DNA of 44,127 nt. Source: UBA7328 sp002471345 (lineage in GTDB: Bacteria > Bacteroidota > Bacteroidia > Chitinophagales > Saprospiraceae). The position numbers and the translations under genes were made by a program. The stretch covers positions 1 to 44,127 of the forward strand of contig CAXGOB010000043.1 in NCBI GenBank assembly GCA_964011275.1, read 5' to 3'. Shown here piece after piece: positions 8,303 to 15,972 of this stretch; within the stretch, counting starts at the first letter, position 1, and every line of letters begins with the position of its first letter. The notes beneath the pieces are model-generated. The model saw only the letters and a program-made list of their open reading frames with translations. It had not been told where the DNA came from and did no database searches.

Positions 8303-9859
8303 ATGAAAAAATATAGTCTCATCCTTTCCATGCTCTTCGTTGCCCTCTTTGTTCATGGCCAAATGGATAATGATGAAATCACAGAAGTAATTATGAAACA
8401 TGGCTTAGAACAGAGCGAAGTAATGGAAACTGCAAGCTGGCTGACCGATGTACATGGTCCCAGATTGACTGGGTCTCCTATGCTCGATCAAGCTACAGAA
8501 TGGGCTCAGACTCAATTAAAGGATTGGGGCATGTCTAATGTTCATTTACATGAATGGGGCCCTTTTGGCAGAGGGTGGCAATTGGACCATTTCGAAATGC
8601 ATGCCGGTGGAAATTCCTACTGGCCTATTTTGGCATATCCAAAGGCATGGTCACCATCAGTCAAAGGTAGTGCTGAAGTCATATATATAGAAATAGAGGA
8701 AGAGGAAGATATTGAAAAATATAGAGGGAAGCTTACAGGTAAATTCGTACTGATGGACAAGATCAGAAAAGTGGATCCTCCATTTGAAGCAATGGGTAAA
8801 AGAAAAGATGTCGACAACCTGTTTAACTTGGCAACTGCCGGTGTGCCTACACCACGTCCACGTCGTGGATCCAGACCCGGTTTTGCTTTAAATAAAGCAA
8901 TATGGAAAATGCTTGAGGAAGAAAAACCCTTGGCTGTGTTAGATAGAAGTTATAAGGGCGACCTCGGGACAGTATTTGTTTCAGGGGCACGAACTGGAGA
9001 TGGAAGTGCTCGTGACTTCGACCGGAATGTTGTGCCTCAACTTACATTGTCAATAGAGCATTACAATCGCATTTTTAGATTGATGAATAAAGGAATTCCT
9101 GTTGAACTGACAGTCGATTTACAAACCAGCTACACGAACTCAGACGGAATGGAGCACAATGTCATCGCTGAGATTCCAGGTACAGATCTTAGTGAAGAAG
9201 TTGTAATGTTCGGCGCGCACCTGGACTCCTGGCATACAGGGACAGGAGCGACTGATAATGCAGCTGGCAGTTCTGTTATGATGGAGGCAGCACGGATTCT
9301 TCTTAAGACAATCGAAGAAACAGGTGTAAAACCAAGAAGAACATTACGTTTGGCATTATGGACTGGTGAAGAACAAGGATTGCACGGTTCGCGAAATTAT
9401 GTCGGAGATTATTTTGCTGACTTTGGTGAATCCGGATGGACACCACAGGGATTGAAACCTGAAAATGAAAATATTTCAGCCTACTATAACCTTGACAATG
9501 GAACAGGTAAGATTAGAGGCGTCTATATGCAAGGAAACGAAAAAGTAGGATCGATATTCAGAGAATGGCTTGATCCCTTCGAAAGCCTTGATGCACAAAC
9601 GTTAACATTGAATAATACTGGTGGTACAGATCACCTTGCTTTTGATGGTGTTGGAATACCTGGGTTTCAATTCATACAAGATCCTGTAGCCTATTTTACA
9701 CGTACACACCACTCGAATATGGACAATTGGGATGCCTTAATCGAAGATGATTTGAAGCAGGCAGCCACAATCATAGCTTCGTTTGTATGGAATACCGCAC
9801 AACATGATGAGCGCCTTCCTCGAAAACCATCGGAAGATAAAGCTGTGAGTGAGAATTAA
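8303..9859 (+). CDS. Secreted M28 family metallopeptidase
   Basis: 518 residues, resembling carboxypeptidase Q/PGCP-type M28 zinc aminopeptidases. It has a signal peptide (residues 1-20, ending VHGQ), an N-terminal helical part, a PA-like insert (about 110-245) and an M28 catalytic domain (about 280-500). Zinc-ligand and catalytic motifs are visible: His306 and Asp308 in GAHLDSW, Asp318 in ATDNAAGSS, Glu356-Glu357 in WTGEEQG, a further Asp in YYNLDNGTG, and a late His in GTDHLAFDG. It likely trims peptides in the periplasm or outside the cell. A palindromic element begins 18 bases after its stop. Confidence 0.92.
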   Translation: MKKYSLILSMLFVALFVHGQMDNDEITEVIMKHGLEQSEVMETASWLTDVHGPRLTGSPMLDQATEWAQTQLKDWGMSNVHLHEWGPFGRGWQLDHFEMHAGGNSYWPILAYPKAWSPSVKGSAEVIYIEIEEEEDIEKYRGKLTGKFVLMDKIRKVDPPFEAMGKRKDVDNLFNLATAGVPTPRPRRGSRPGFALNKAIWKMLEEEKPLAVLDRSYKGDLGTVFVSGARTGDGSARDFDRNVVPQLTLSIEHYNRIFRLMNKGIPVELTVDLQTSYTNSDGMEHNVIAEIPGTDLSEEVVMFGAHLDSWHTGTGATDNAAGSSVMMEAARILLKTIEETGVKPRRTLRLALWTGEEQGLHGSRNYVGDYFADFGESGWTPQGLKPENENISAYYNLDNGTGKIRGVYMQGNEKVGSIFREWLDPFESLDAQTLTLNNTGGTDHLAFDGVGIPGFQFIQDPVAYFTRTHHSNMDNWDALIEDDLKQAATIIASFVWNTAQHDERLPRKPSEDKAVSEN

Positions 9860-9876
9860 ATAAGTCGTACTGAGTG

Positions 9877-10063
9877 CACAACACGAATTTGGTGAACCAA
9901 ATACTGGTAATCAGTTTCGAATTAAAGAATTTGAAGGGCAAGCCTGATTTTGGTGCTTGCAGTTTATGAGACTTACAAACGTTTGAATCTCTCATAAAAT
10001 CGGGTTTGACTGATACAAAGCAGCTTTGAGCTTTTGCTCGGCACCCAATCATAAATCGTTGTG
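9877..10063. repeat. Long palindromic element with CACAAC/GTTGTG ends
   Basis: This ~187-base intergenic element is strongly self-complementary. The outer ends are CACAACACGAATTT (9877-9890) and AAATCGTTGTG (10053-10063). An inner arm pair, CAAGCCTGATTTT (from about 9940) and AAAATCGGGTTTG (9996-10008), flanks TTTATGAGA (9963-9971) / TCTCATAAA (9990-9998). At the same centre lies the perfect palindrome CAAACGTTTG (9976-9985). A further 16-base palindrome, ATTTGGTGAACCAAAT, lies at 9887-9902. It lies between two codirectional genes. It could be a MITE-like repeat, a structured RNA or terminator, or an attC-like recombination site. Confidence 0.6.
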
Positions 10064-10108
10064 TTTTACACTGAAAAATAGATGAATGCCTTTTTAAAAT
10101 AAGTAATT

Positions 10109-10954
10109 ATGAAAGCAAATTTATTGGCAGCAATAGTCCTAACTATGCTCACACAATGTGTATTTGCCCAGGATATAAAAGAGGTTGAATACAAAATTGA
10201 TATTGCAGTTCCTTACTACAGTGAAGAACTCATGGAGGGTGATGAATATATGCAAGAGATGTGTGTATTTGACTTTTATTACCCTAGGGGTATAAAGGAT
10301 TTTCCCACTATTATTTGGTTCCATGGTGGCGGATTGACCGCTGGAAAACGTGGCATTCCTAACTATTTGAAAAATCGGGGTTTTGCAATAATTGGAGTGG
10401 GCTATCGACTTTCACCTAAGGTCAAAGTTGTGGAGTGTATTAAAGATGCGGCAGCTGCAACAGCATGGGCATTCAAAAATATTGAGGATTATGGCGGCAA
10501 AAAGAACCTGATTTTTGTATCAGGAATGTCTGCTGGTGGATATTTGGCATACATGATTGGATTGGACAAGGAGTATCTGGGAACCCATGAAATTGATGCC
10601 AATCAGATTGCGGGACTGATACCATTTTCAGGACATGCAATCACACATTTCACTGCTCGAAAAGAAATGGGAATAGATGGTACACAACCCATTATCGATA
10701 AAATGGCTCCTCTATATCATGTCAAGGCCGATGCAGCACCATTGCTAATTATTACTGGTGATAGAGAACTGGAGATGTTAGGAAGATATGAAGAGAATGC
10801 CTACATGGCGAGAATGATGAAAATCGCTGGACATGACAATGTAGAGATTTATGAACTTGATGGAAACAACCATGGGCAAATGATGTATCCTGCATTTCCT
10901 CTTTTATTGAGAGAAGTCAAAAAATTAACCAAAGAGATTTTAGATAGTAATTGA
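10109..10954 (+). CDS. Secreted alpha/beta hydrolase (esterase-like)
   Basis: 281 residues with a signal peptide (1-20, ending CVFA). It has the hormone-sensitive-lipase/BD-FAE-type esterase pattern: oxyanion motif HGGG (residues 72-75), nucleophile elbow GMSAG (Ser141), an acidic residue in LLIITGDREL, and the late His in GNNHGQM. It probably hydrolyses carboxyl esters in the periplasm or as an exported enzyme; the substrate cannot be predicted. It starts 46 bases after the palindromic element and is followed 30 bases later by another. These elements separate it from its same-strand neighbours, so it is probably not simply co-transcribed with them. Confidence 0.88.
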   Translation: MKANLLAAIVLTMLTQCVFAQDIKEVEYKIDIAVPYYSEELMEGDEYMQEMCVFDFYYPRGIKDFPTIIWFHGGGLTAGKRGIPNYLKNRGFAIIGVGYRLSPKVKVVECIKDAAAATAWAFKNIEDYGGKKNLIFVSGMSAGGYLAYMIGLDKEYLGTHEIDANQIAGLIPFSGHAITHFTARKEMGIDGTQPIIDKMAPLYHVKADAAPLLIITGDRELEMLGRYEENAYMARMMKIAGHDNVEIYELDGNNHGQMMYPAFPLLLREVKKLTKEILDSN

Positions 10955-10983
10955 CCTTTTGGAACATCCGCAGTGTGCGAAAA

Positions 10984-11044
10984 CACAACAATGGATCAAA
11001 ACGGATAAAAAAGCATTTTATCAAGACAGCTATCCAATGTTGTG
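10984..11044. repeat. 61-base hairpin element with CACAAC/GTTGTG ends
   Basis: The outer arms CACAACAATGGAT (10984-10996) and ATCCAATGTTGTG (11032-11044) pair at 12 of 13 positions. A second, perfect stem GATAAAA (11004-11010) / TTTTATC (11016-11022) closes a 5-base loop. The ends match those of the element at 9877-10063 (R-CACAAC ... GTTGTG-Y). It begins 30 bases after the hydrolase stop. Size and two-stem shape recall integron attC sites, but the boxes depart from RYYYAAC/GTTRRRY at one position each. A plain terminator is less likely because no T-run follows. Confidence 0.6.
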
Positions 11045-11335
11045 CATTATGTCCCTGAAAGATTAAGGTTGTAAACAGCATTTATTGAGCACTCCTTGTT
11101 GACTCTATTTCTGATTTCATTCCCTGATATCACATATAAAGCCTTTTATGATCATCGATACTCTTCAAAATAACGATGCTTTAAGTGAATTGCCTTTTTG
11201 TTATCTTGACCTTGAAGCATCCGTTGATAAACATCCCATATCTTTCCAAATTGAAAGTACATGTATAGGGTGGATTGATGGAATGGGTGAATATATACAG
11301 ATGTTGTGCTTTATTAAGGTAAACCCAAAATAACC

Positions 11336-12070
11336 ATGATAAAATTCTTTAGAAAAATTAGACAAAATCTACTTGTAGAAGGCATAACTGGAAAGTATTT
11401 AAAATATGCAGTTGGGGAGATCTTACTTGTTGTTTTTGGTATATTAATTGCTCTTCAAATTAATAATTGGAATGAAGATCGAATAGATGATAAAATAGAG
11501 AGGAAAGCTCTGCTTGATCTATTGCAGGAATTCCAATCAAACAAAATAACTTTCGACGAACATTTTGATTTAAAGCAAGAACATGATGTTAAACTCAATG
11601 AATTTATTAGTATCGTTCGAAAACAAGAAATATTAGATACAATGACAAATCTGCGTTTGCCTCCTTTAAGTCGAAAAACATTTGATCCTTCAATGGGCAT
11701 GGTAAACTCAATAATGAATTCGGATAAGATTGACAAATTAGAAAACGATTCTTTACGGGTTTTACTTTCAAATTGGAAGTTTCTATTACAGGATTTTAAG
11801 GAAGAAGAAGAAAGTCTATATCAATACATCTTCAATGTTCTCAAACCATATGAGGCATCTTTATTTCCATATAGTATGCGTAAGTATGATAGTAGCTTTA
11901 CTATTCTTGAAATTGATGATTATCGTAGAAATGCTTTTATGGATATGAAATATCAAAATCATATCATACAAATTCATAGCGAGGTCCGTGGTCAAGTAAG
12001 GGAAGGAGAAAAAGTATCGAACGATATTAATCAAATAATAAGATTGCTTAAAAAAGAACTAAATAAATAA
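11336..12070 (+). CDS. DUF6090 family membrane protein (copy 3)
   Basis: 244 residues. It begins MIKFFRKIRQNLLVEGITGK, spans the membrane at about residues 22-44 (GEILLVVFGILIALQINNWNE), and continues with a charged helical domain that aligns with copy 2 around SMGMVNSIMNSDKIDKL. The function of the family is unknown. The first 25 or so bases are nearly identical to copy 1 at DNA level. The gene lies between a CACAAC...GTTGTG hairpin (ends at 11044) and a lone CACAACAATG half-site that starts 40 bases after its stop. The 291 bases before its start hold no credible gene, only a GTTGTGC at 11303. Confidence 0.9.
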   Translation: MIKFFRKIRQNLLVEGITGKYLKYAVGEILLVVFGILIALQINNWNEDRIDDKIERKALLDLLQEFQSNKITFDEHFDLKQEHDVKLNEFISIVRKQEILDTMTNLRLPPLSRKTFDPSMGMVNSIMNSDKIDKLENDSLRVLLSNWKFLLQDFKEEEESLYQYIFNVLKPYEASLFPYSMRKYDSSFTILEIDDYRRNAFMDMKYQNHIIQIHSEVRGQVREGEKVSNDINQIIRLLKKELNK

Positions 12071-12109
12071 CAGTAATTATCCAAAAACAGGAGAGATGAA
12101 CAACGAAAG

Positions 12110-12119
12110 CACAACAATG
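12110..12119 (+). repeat. Lone CACAACAATG half-site
   Basis: The ten bases repeat exactly the left end of the 10984-11044 element, again preceded by a purine and placed 40 bases downstream of a stop codon. No GTTGTG partner was found before the next feature. The following bases (ATGTTTATG...GCTCC) recur in degenerate form after the DUF6090 gene that ends at 7928. It may be the truncated relic of a third palindromic element. Confidence 0.35.
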
Positions 12120-12210
12120 TTTATGTAATCATAGCTCCCTTTCGATCGCTACGCTTCATATACTTACCGTTACTTGTAATCAAAATAAGGCAATTAAAGA
12201 ATCAATTATT

Positions 12211-12423
12211 TTGCATTTTCTGTTTTGTGTAATTTTCTGTAGTTGTCAACAAAGACAGGAAATTGGGAGTGATTTAGTATTGAGAGGTGGATATACTATT
12301 GATGGAACTGGAGCAGATTTATTTGAAAATAAGGATATAATTATTTATCAAGGGAAGATAAAATCCATAATTCCTCAAGGCACAAATAAATTATCAAAAA
12401 TCCTTAAAGTAATTGTTCGATAG
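12211..12423 (+). pseudogene. N-terminal fragment of an amidohydrolase lipoprotein
   Basis: About 70 residues: a lipoprotein-type signal (FLFCVIFCSC), then DLVLRGGYTIDGTGADLFENKDIIIYQGKIKSI, which is the N-terminal beta-sandwich segment of metal-dependent amidohydrolases. The frame stops before the catalytic barrel (no His-x-His segment), and nothing downstream restores it. A TTG codon at 12211 is the only obvious start. A functional protein is unlikely; it is probably a truncation relic, perhaps left by a recombination event next to the half-site at 12110. The remaining bases to 12603 hold nothing recognised. Confidence 0.6.
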
Positions 12424-12603
12424 TTTCTTAGACTAACAAACCTTCTGTGCTATCACCATCTACAGGGCAGAGTTTACTTTTCCATGAAATTGAGAGTGGT
12501 GTCGAATAAAGCATCCACCTATATACTTGTATTTTCTTTGATTTCTATTCTAATGAACATATTCCACTTTGGATGATATTGTTCATATAACCTGCAGCCT
12601 ATA

Positions 12604-14049
12604 TTATTTTGAATCTACTGACGGTTGCTCAACCTGATACGCTCTATCATACAAACTGAGCTGTCGCTTTTTCCAAACAGCACCCTCTAAAAATAGCGGA
12701 TGAGGAAGACTTACATCCCATTCACCAAGTTTATGCAATAGATTTCGTGTTTTTTCCAAATGTTCAAGACAGACATTATTTTCTTCAGACTTGTCGATTG
12801 ATAAATTATAAAGCATCGGCAAACGGTCAGGAAGCCTCACCAATTTCCATTCTCCTTCTCTTATCGCTGCACTTATGGTAAATCGCCATTTTAACTCATG
12901 ATGAGGCAATGAATCCGTTTCTTGAGTAAGAAAAGGAATAAGATTGACACCATCGAAATTATCTTCTTCTTCATTTCCTCCTGCCAATTTCAAAAATGTG
13001 GGAGCGATATCCAAGGAAGAAACTGGATGTTTATAAATGGATCCTTCTAATAGTATCTCAGGCCAACTCATGACAAAAGGCACATGGATACCTCCTTCTA
13101 GCAATATGCCTTTTTGTCCATTGAAAGGTGCATTAATAGAGGCATTACTATCAGTAGGTCCTCCATTGTCACTTATAAATACAATCAGAGTATTTTCTCT
13201 GAGTCCCTGATCTTCTACCGCAGCTATAATCTTACCTACATTCACATCCAGTCTATGGACCATTGCAGCATATGTACGGCGTTTTTCATCAATTATATGT
13301 TTGTATAGTTTAAGGTCTTCCTCAGTGGCTTGCATAGGTGTGTGAGGAGCATTAAACGAGGCAAAAAGGAAGAATGGGTTGTTTTGATTCCTTTCTACAA
13401 ATTCAACACATTCATTACCTTTATCATCGGTGATATAAGTAATGGGTGTGGGCGTCTTATAGTTACATTCTATTAGAGATTCGTATCCTTTTACATTTGG
13501 TAATGAAGAGAAATAATCATGTCCACCACCGGTGTATCCCCAAAACTTGTCAAAGCCCCTTTCAAGTGGATGAAACTGAGGTTCATTACCTAAGTGCCAT
13601 TTCCCAATGAGGCCAGTAGTATAGCCTAAGGACTTTAAGCGCTGAGCTATTGTCTTTTCTGACAAAGGCAATCCTAAGTATTCCGGGTCAAATCCTGGCT
13701 GATTTTCTGCTAAATTATTATCATGACCAAATTCAACCTGATTTCGGCCGGTAAGCAGACCAGCACGAGATGGGCTGCAAACAGGTGAGGAAACATAACC
13801 ATTAGAAAATCGAATGCCTTGAAAAGCAAGTTGATCGATATTTGGGGTATGAATTTGTGTGCTTCCATTAATACTCAGATCGCCGAATCCGAGATCATCG
13901 GCCACTATTAAGATGAAATTAGGTTTGTCTGTAGCTGATCTTATATTCTTATTGTCGTTTTCTGAATTACCTTTTTCTTGAGCATATGATGTATTCAAAC
14001 ACAAAAAGGGAATAAGAACCAAAATCATCCATTCAAAAGTGTATTTCAT
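12604..14049 (-). CDS. Secreted sulfatase (formylglycine type)
   Basis: About 481 residues. The start at 14049 gives the signal peptide MKYTFEWMILVLIPFLCLNTSYAQ; in-frame ATGs at 14079 and 14088 would add a polar leader. It belongs to the alkaline-phosphatase-like sulfatase family: metal motif ILIVADDLGFGD (about residues 46-57), formylglycine motif CSPSR with Cys91, then KWHLGN and a late FISDNGG. Cys91 needs conversion by a formylglycine-generating enzyme, not seen here. It likely removes sulfate esters from polysaccharides or small aryl sulfates in the periplasm or outside the cell. No glycoside hydrolase or SusCD pair is next to it. It is divergent from the S10 peptidase. Confidence 0.9.
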   Translation of the reverse strand: MKYTFEWMILVLIPFLCLNTSYAQEKGNSENDNKNIRSATDKPNFILIVADDLGFGDLSINGSTQIHTPNIDQLAFQGIRFSNGYVSSPVCSPSRAGLLTGRNQVEFGHDNNLAENQPGFDPEYLGLPLSEKTIAQRLKSLGYTTGLIGKWHLGNEPQFHPLERGFDKFWGYTGGGHDYFSSLPNVKGYESLIECNYKTPTPITYITDDKGNECVEFVERNQNNPFFLFASFNAPHTPMQATEEDLKLYKHIIDEKRRTYAAMVHRLDVNVGKIIAAVEDQGLRENTLIVFISDNGGPTDSNASINAPFNGQKGILLEGGIHVPFVMSWPEILLEGSIYKHPVSSLDIAPTFLKLAGGNEEEDNFDGVNLIPFLTQETDSLPHHELKWRFTISAAIREGEWKLVRLPDRLPMLYNLSIDKSEENNVCLEHLEKTRNLLHKLGEWDVSLPHPLFLEGAVWKKRQLSLYDRAYQVEQPSVDSK

Positions 14050-14198
14050 AAGGCCGTTTAAAGTTTCAAAATTTGTCATCTGAGTCACCCAATGTCCATT
14101 TCTTTTATTTCAATTCAAATTCTTTGAAAAGTTGCTTCTCCTCGTCAACTGTCTATTTTACCCATTCTCTATTAAAATGACCGTTATTTATAGAAATG

Positions 14199-14215
14199 GA
14201 TAGAACAATTCTATC
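14199..14215. promoter_or_regulatory. Operator-like palindrome GATAGAA-CAA-TTCTATC
   Basis: A perfect 7-base inverted repeat around a 3-base centre, between the divergent sulfatase (start 14049) and S10 peptidase (start 14282) genes and 66 bases upstream of the latter. Shape and position suit a dimeric regulator site. No cognate regulator is adjacent. Confidence 0.35.
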
Positions 14216-14281
14216 TATAGAACGTACATTGCATGATATAAATCTCAGCCAAATTTAAGAGATTCAACTAACAGAATAGAA

Positions 14282-15793
14282 ATGATTTTTTCAAAAAAAG
14301 TAATTATTCTTTTATCCTTGATACTACTATCAGGATCAATTTTTTCACAAGAAAAAAAGGAAGAATCTAAACCGATACCAAAACCTGAGTCATTCATAAC
14401 CAATCATCAGGTTACAAATGGAGGTAAAAAAATAAGCTACAAAGCAATAGCATCTGAGACATATTTAAAAAATAAGTCCAACGAGCCAGTTGCATCAATC
14501 TGGTCAGTTGCCTATATCAAAGAAGGAGAGACCAATCAAAAGAAGCGTCCAATAACTTTCGTTTTTAATGGAGGCCCAGGGTCGGCGTCAATGTGGTTAC
14601 ACATGGGATTATTTGGCCCTGAAGTAGTAAAAGTAAACTCTGATGCTAAAGAAGACGACGGGGCAGCACCTTATGACTTAGTGACTAACGATCATGGATT
14701 ATTAGACATTACAGATATTGTTTTTATAGACCCTGTTGGTACAGGATACAGTCGAGTTGTGGGCAAAGGTAAAGTCGAAGATTACTGGGGACTAAATGAA
14801 GATGCAGCATCCATTGCGATGTTTATGAGACAGTGGATAACAGATAACAATCGATGGTTTTCTCCAAAATATATTGCTGGTGAAAGTTTTGGGACCACTA
14901 GAGCTGCAGCAGTGGCAAATGCTTTAGAGGGCAATGGTCAAAATATGGCATTGAATGGCTTAATTCTTATATCCCAAGCTCTGGATTATGCAGGTTCTAC
15001 ATCAGCTCATCATAATATAACTTCTTATTTGACCTATTTACCCAGCATGGCCGCTACAGCTTGGTATCACAAAAAAGCTGGTCAAGAGAAAACACTTGAA
15101 TCCTTTGTGGAAGAATGTAGAAATTTTACATACAATTCATATGCACCTATTCTGTACAAAGGATCTTTTGTTACTGAAGATGACAAGAATAAAACAGCTG
15201 AAAAGTTGAGCTATTTCACAAGCTTGAGCAAGGAGTATATTTTAAAATCTAACCTCAGAATTTTAATGCCTAGATTTCAAAAAGAATTACTGTCAGATCA
15301 AGGTCTTGCTGTTGGAAGATTAGACGGAAGATTTATGGGGAAAGAAATTGACCAATTATCTGACGGTCCACATCTTGGTGACCCTTCCAGTTATCAGATA
15401 AGTTCGGCATATACTTCAGCCCTAAATCATTATTTCGCATCAGTCCTTAACGTCAAAATGGACAGGCCATATTTGACTTCAAATAGAGAAATAGGTAGGA
15501 AGTGGAATTGGAGAACAGTGTCTAAAGAACAATATTGGGAACCTACGGCTGTCAGTGTTTCTAGTAAGTTAGCAGAAACAATGAGACGGAATACTGAAAT
15601 GAAAGTTATGGTAGCCAATGGTTATTATGATTTAATATGCCCTTTCTTTGATGCTGAGTTTACTTTTTCTCGTAACGGCATAGATTGGAAGAAAATAGAA
15701 ATGAAGTACTATGAAGGAGGGCATATGATGTATACACATGAGCCTGATTTTATAAAACTATCTAATGATATTAGAGCGTTTATCTCCAATTAA
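14282..15793 (+). CDS. Secreted S10 serine carboxypeptidase
   Basis: 503 residues with a signal peptide (1-23, LSLILLSGSIFSQ). Peptidase family S10 motifs are present: FNGGPGSASMW (oxyanion region, residues 95-105), catalytic Ser202 in AGESFGT, Asp in NGYYDLICP (about 445), and His in EGGHMMY (about 478). Serine carboxypeptidases remove C-terminal residues, usually at acidic pH; bacterial members are typically periplasmic or secreted. The length fits the family. It may work with the M28 aminopeptidase at 8303 in peptide scavenging, but they are not in one operon. Confidence 0.92.
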   Translation: MIFSKKVIILLSLILLSGSIFSQEKKEESKPIPKPESFITNHQVTNGGKKISYKAIASETYLKNKSNEPVASIWSVAYIKEGETNQKKRPITFVFNGGPGSASMWLHMGLFGPEVVKVNSDAKEDDGAAPYDLVTNDHGLLDITDIVFIDPVGTGYSRVVGKGKVEDYWGLNEDAASIAMFMRQWITDNNRWFSPKYIAGESFGTTRAAAVANALEGNGQNMALNGLILISQALDYAGSTSAHHNITSYLTYLPSMAATAWYHKKAGQEKTLESFVEECRNFTYNSYAPILYKGSFVTEDDKNKTAEKLSYFTSLSKEYILKSNLRILMPRFQKELLSDQGLAVGRLDGRFMGKEIDQLSDGPHLGDPSSYQISSAYTSALNHYFASVLNVKMDRPYLTSNREIGRKWNWRTVSKEQYWEPTAVSVSSKLAETMRRNTEMKVMVANGYYDLICPFFDAEFTFSRNGIDWKKIEMKYYEGGHMMYTHEPDFIKLSNDIRAFISN

Positions 15794-15836
15794 AAGACAG
15801 GGCGTTTTATAAGATATTACACTATGATCAGATCTG

Positions 15837-15854
15837 TTACTTCAAAAGAAGTAA
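15837..15854 (+). terminator. Possible weak terminator hairpin
   Basis: TTACTTC-AAAA-GAAGTAA forms a perfect 7-bp stem with a 4-base loop 43 bases after the S10 peptidase stop. It is AT-rich and the following T-run is poor (GCCTTTC), so termination is uncertain. Confidence 0.3.
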
Positions 15855-15972
15855 GCCTTTCATTACACTATGGGTTTGCGAATAAAAAATAGCGCAAATT
15901 CAAAAATTGATCTTTAATCTTGAAACTGTTCATCCAATAATCATGTAGCATAGACCTTTCCTCCGGTCAATC

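Noticed and set aside
9771..10052. 93-codon minus-strand frame over the palindromic element
   Set aside because: It overlaps the end of the M28 gene and is explained by the palindrome; no signal, start context or family match.
9877..11044. Canonical class integron attC sites
   Set aside because: The boxes do not match RYYYAAC/GTTRRRY and no integrase is present, so a firm attC call is not justified; kept as a hypothesis only.
11148..11333. 61-codon plus-strand frame immediately before DUF6090 copy 3
   Set aside because: No family resemblance, atypical composition, and it spans the region expected to hold promoter or repeat sequence. Kept only as non-coding.
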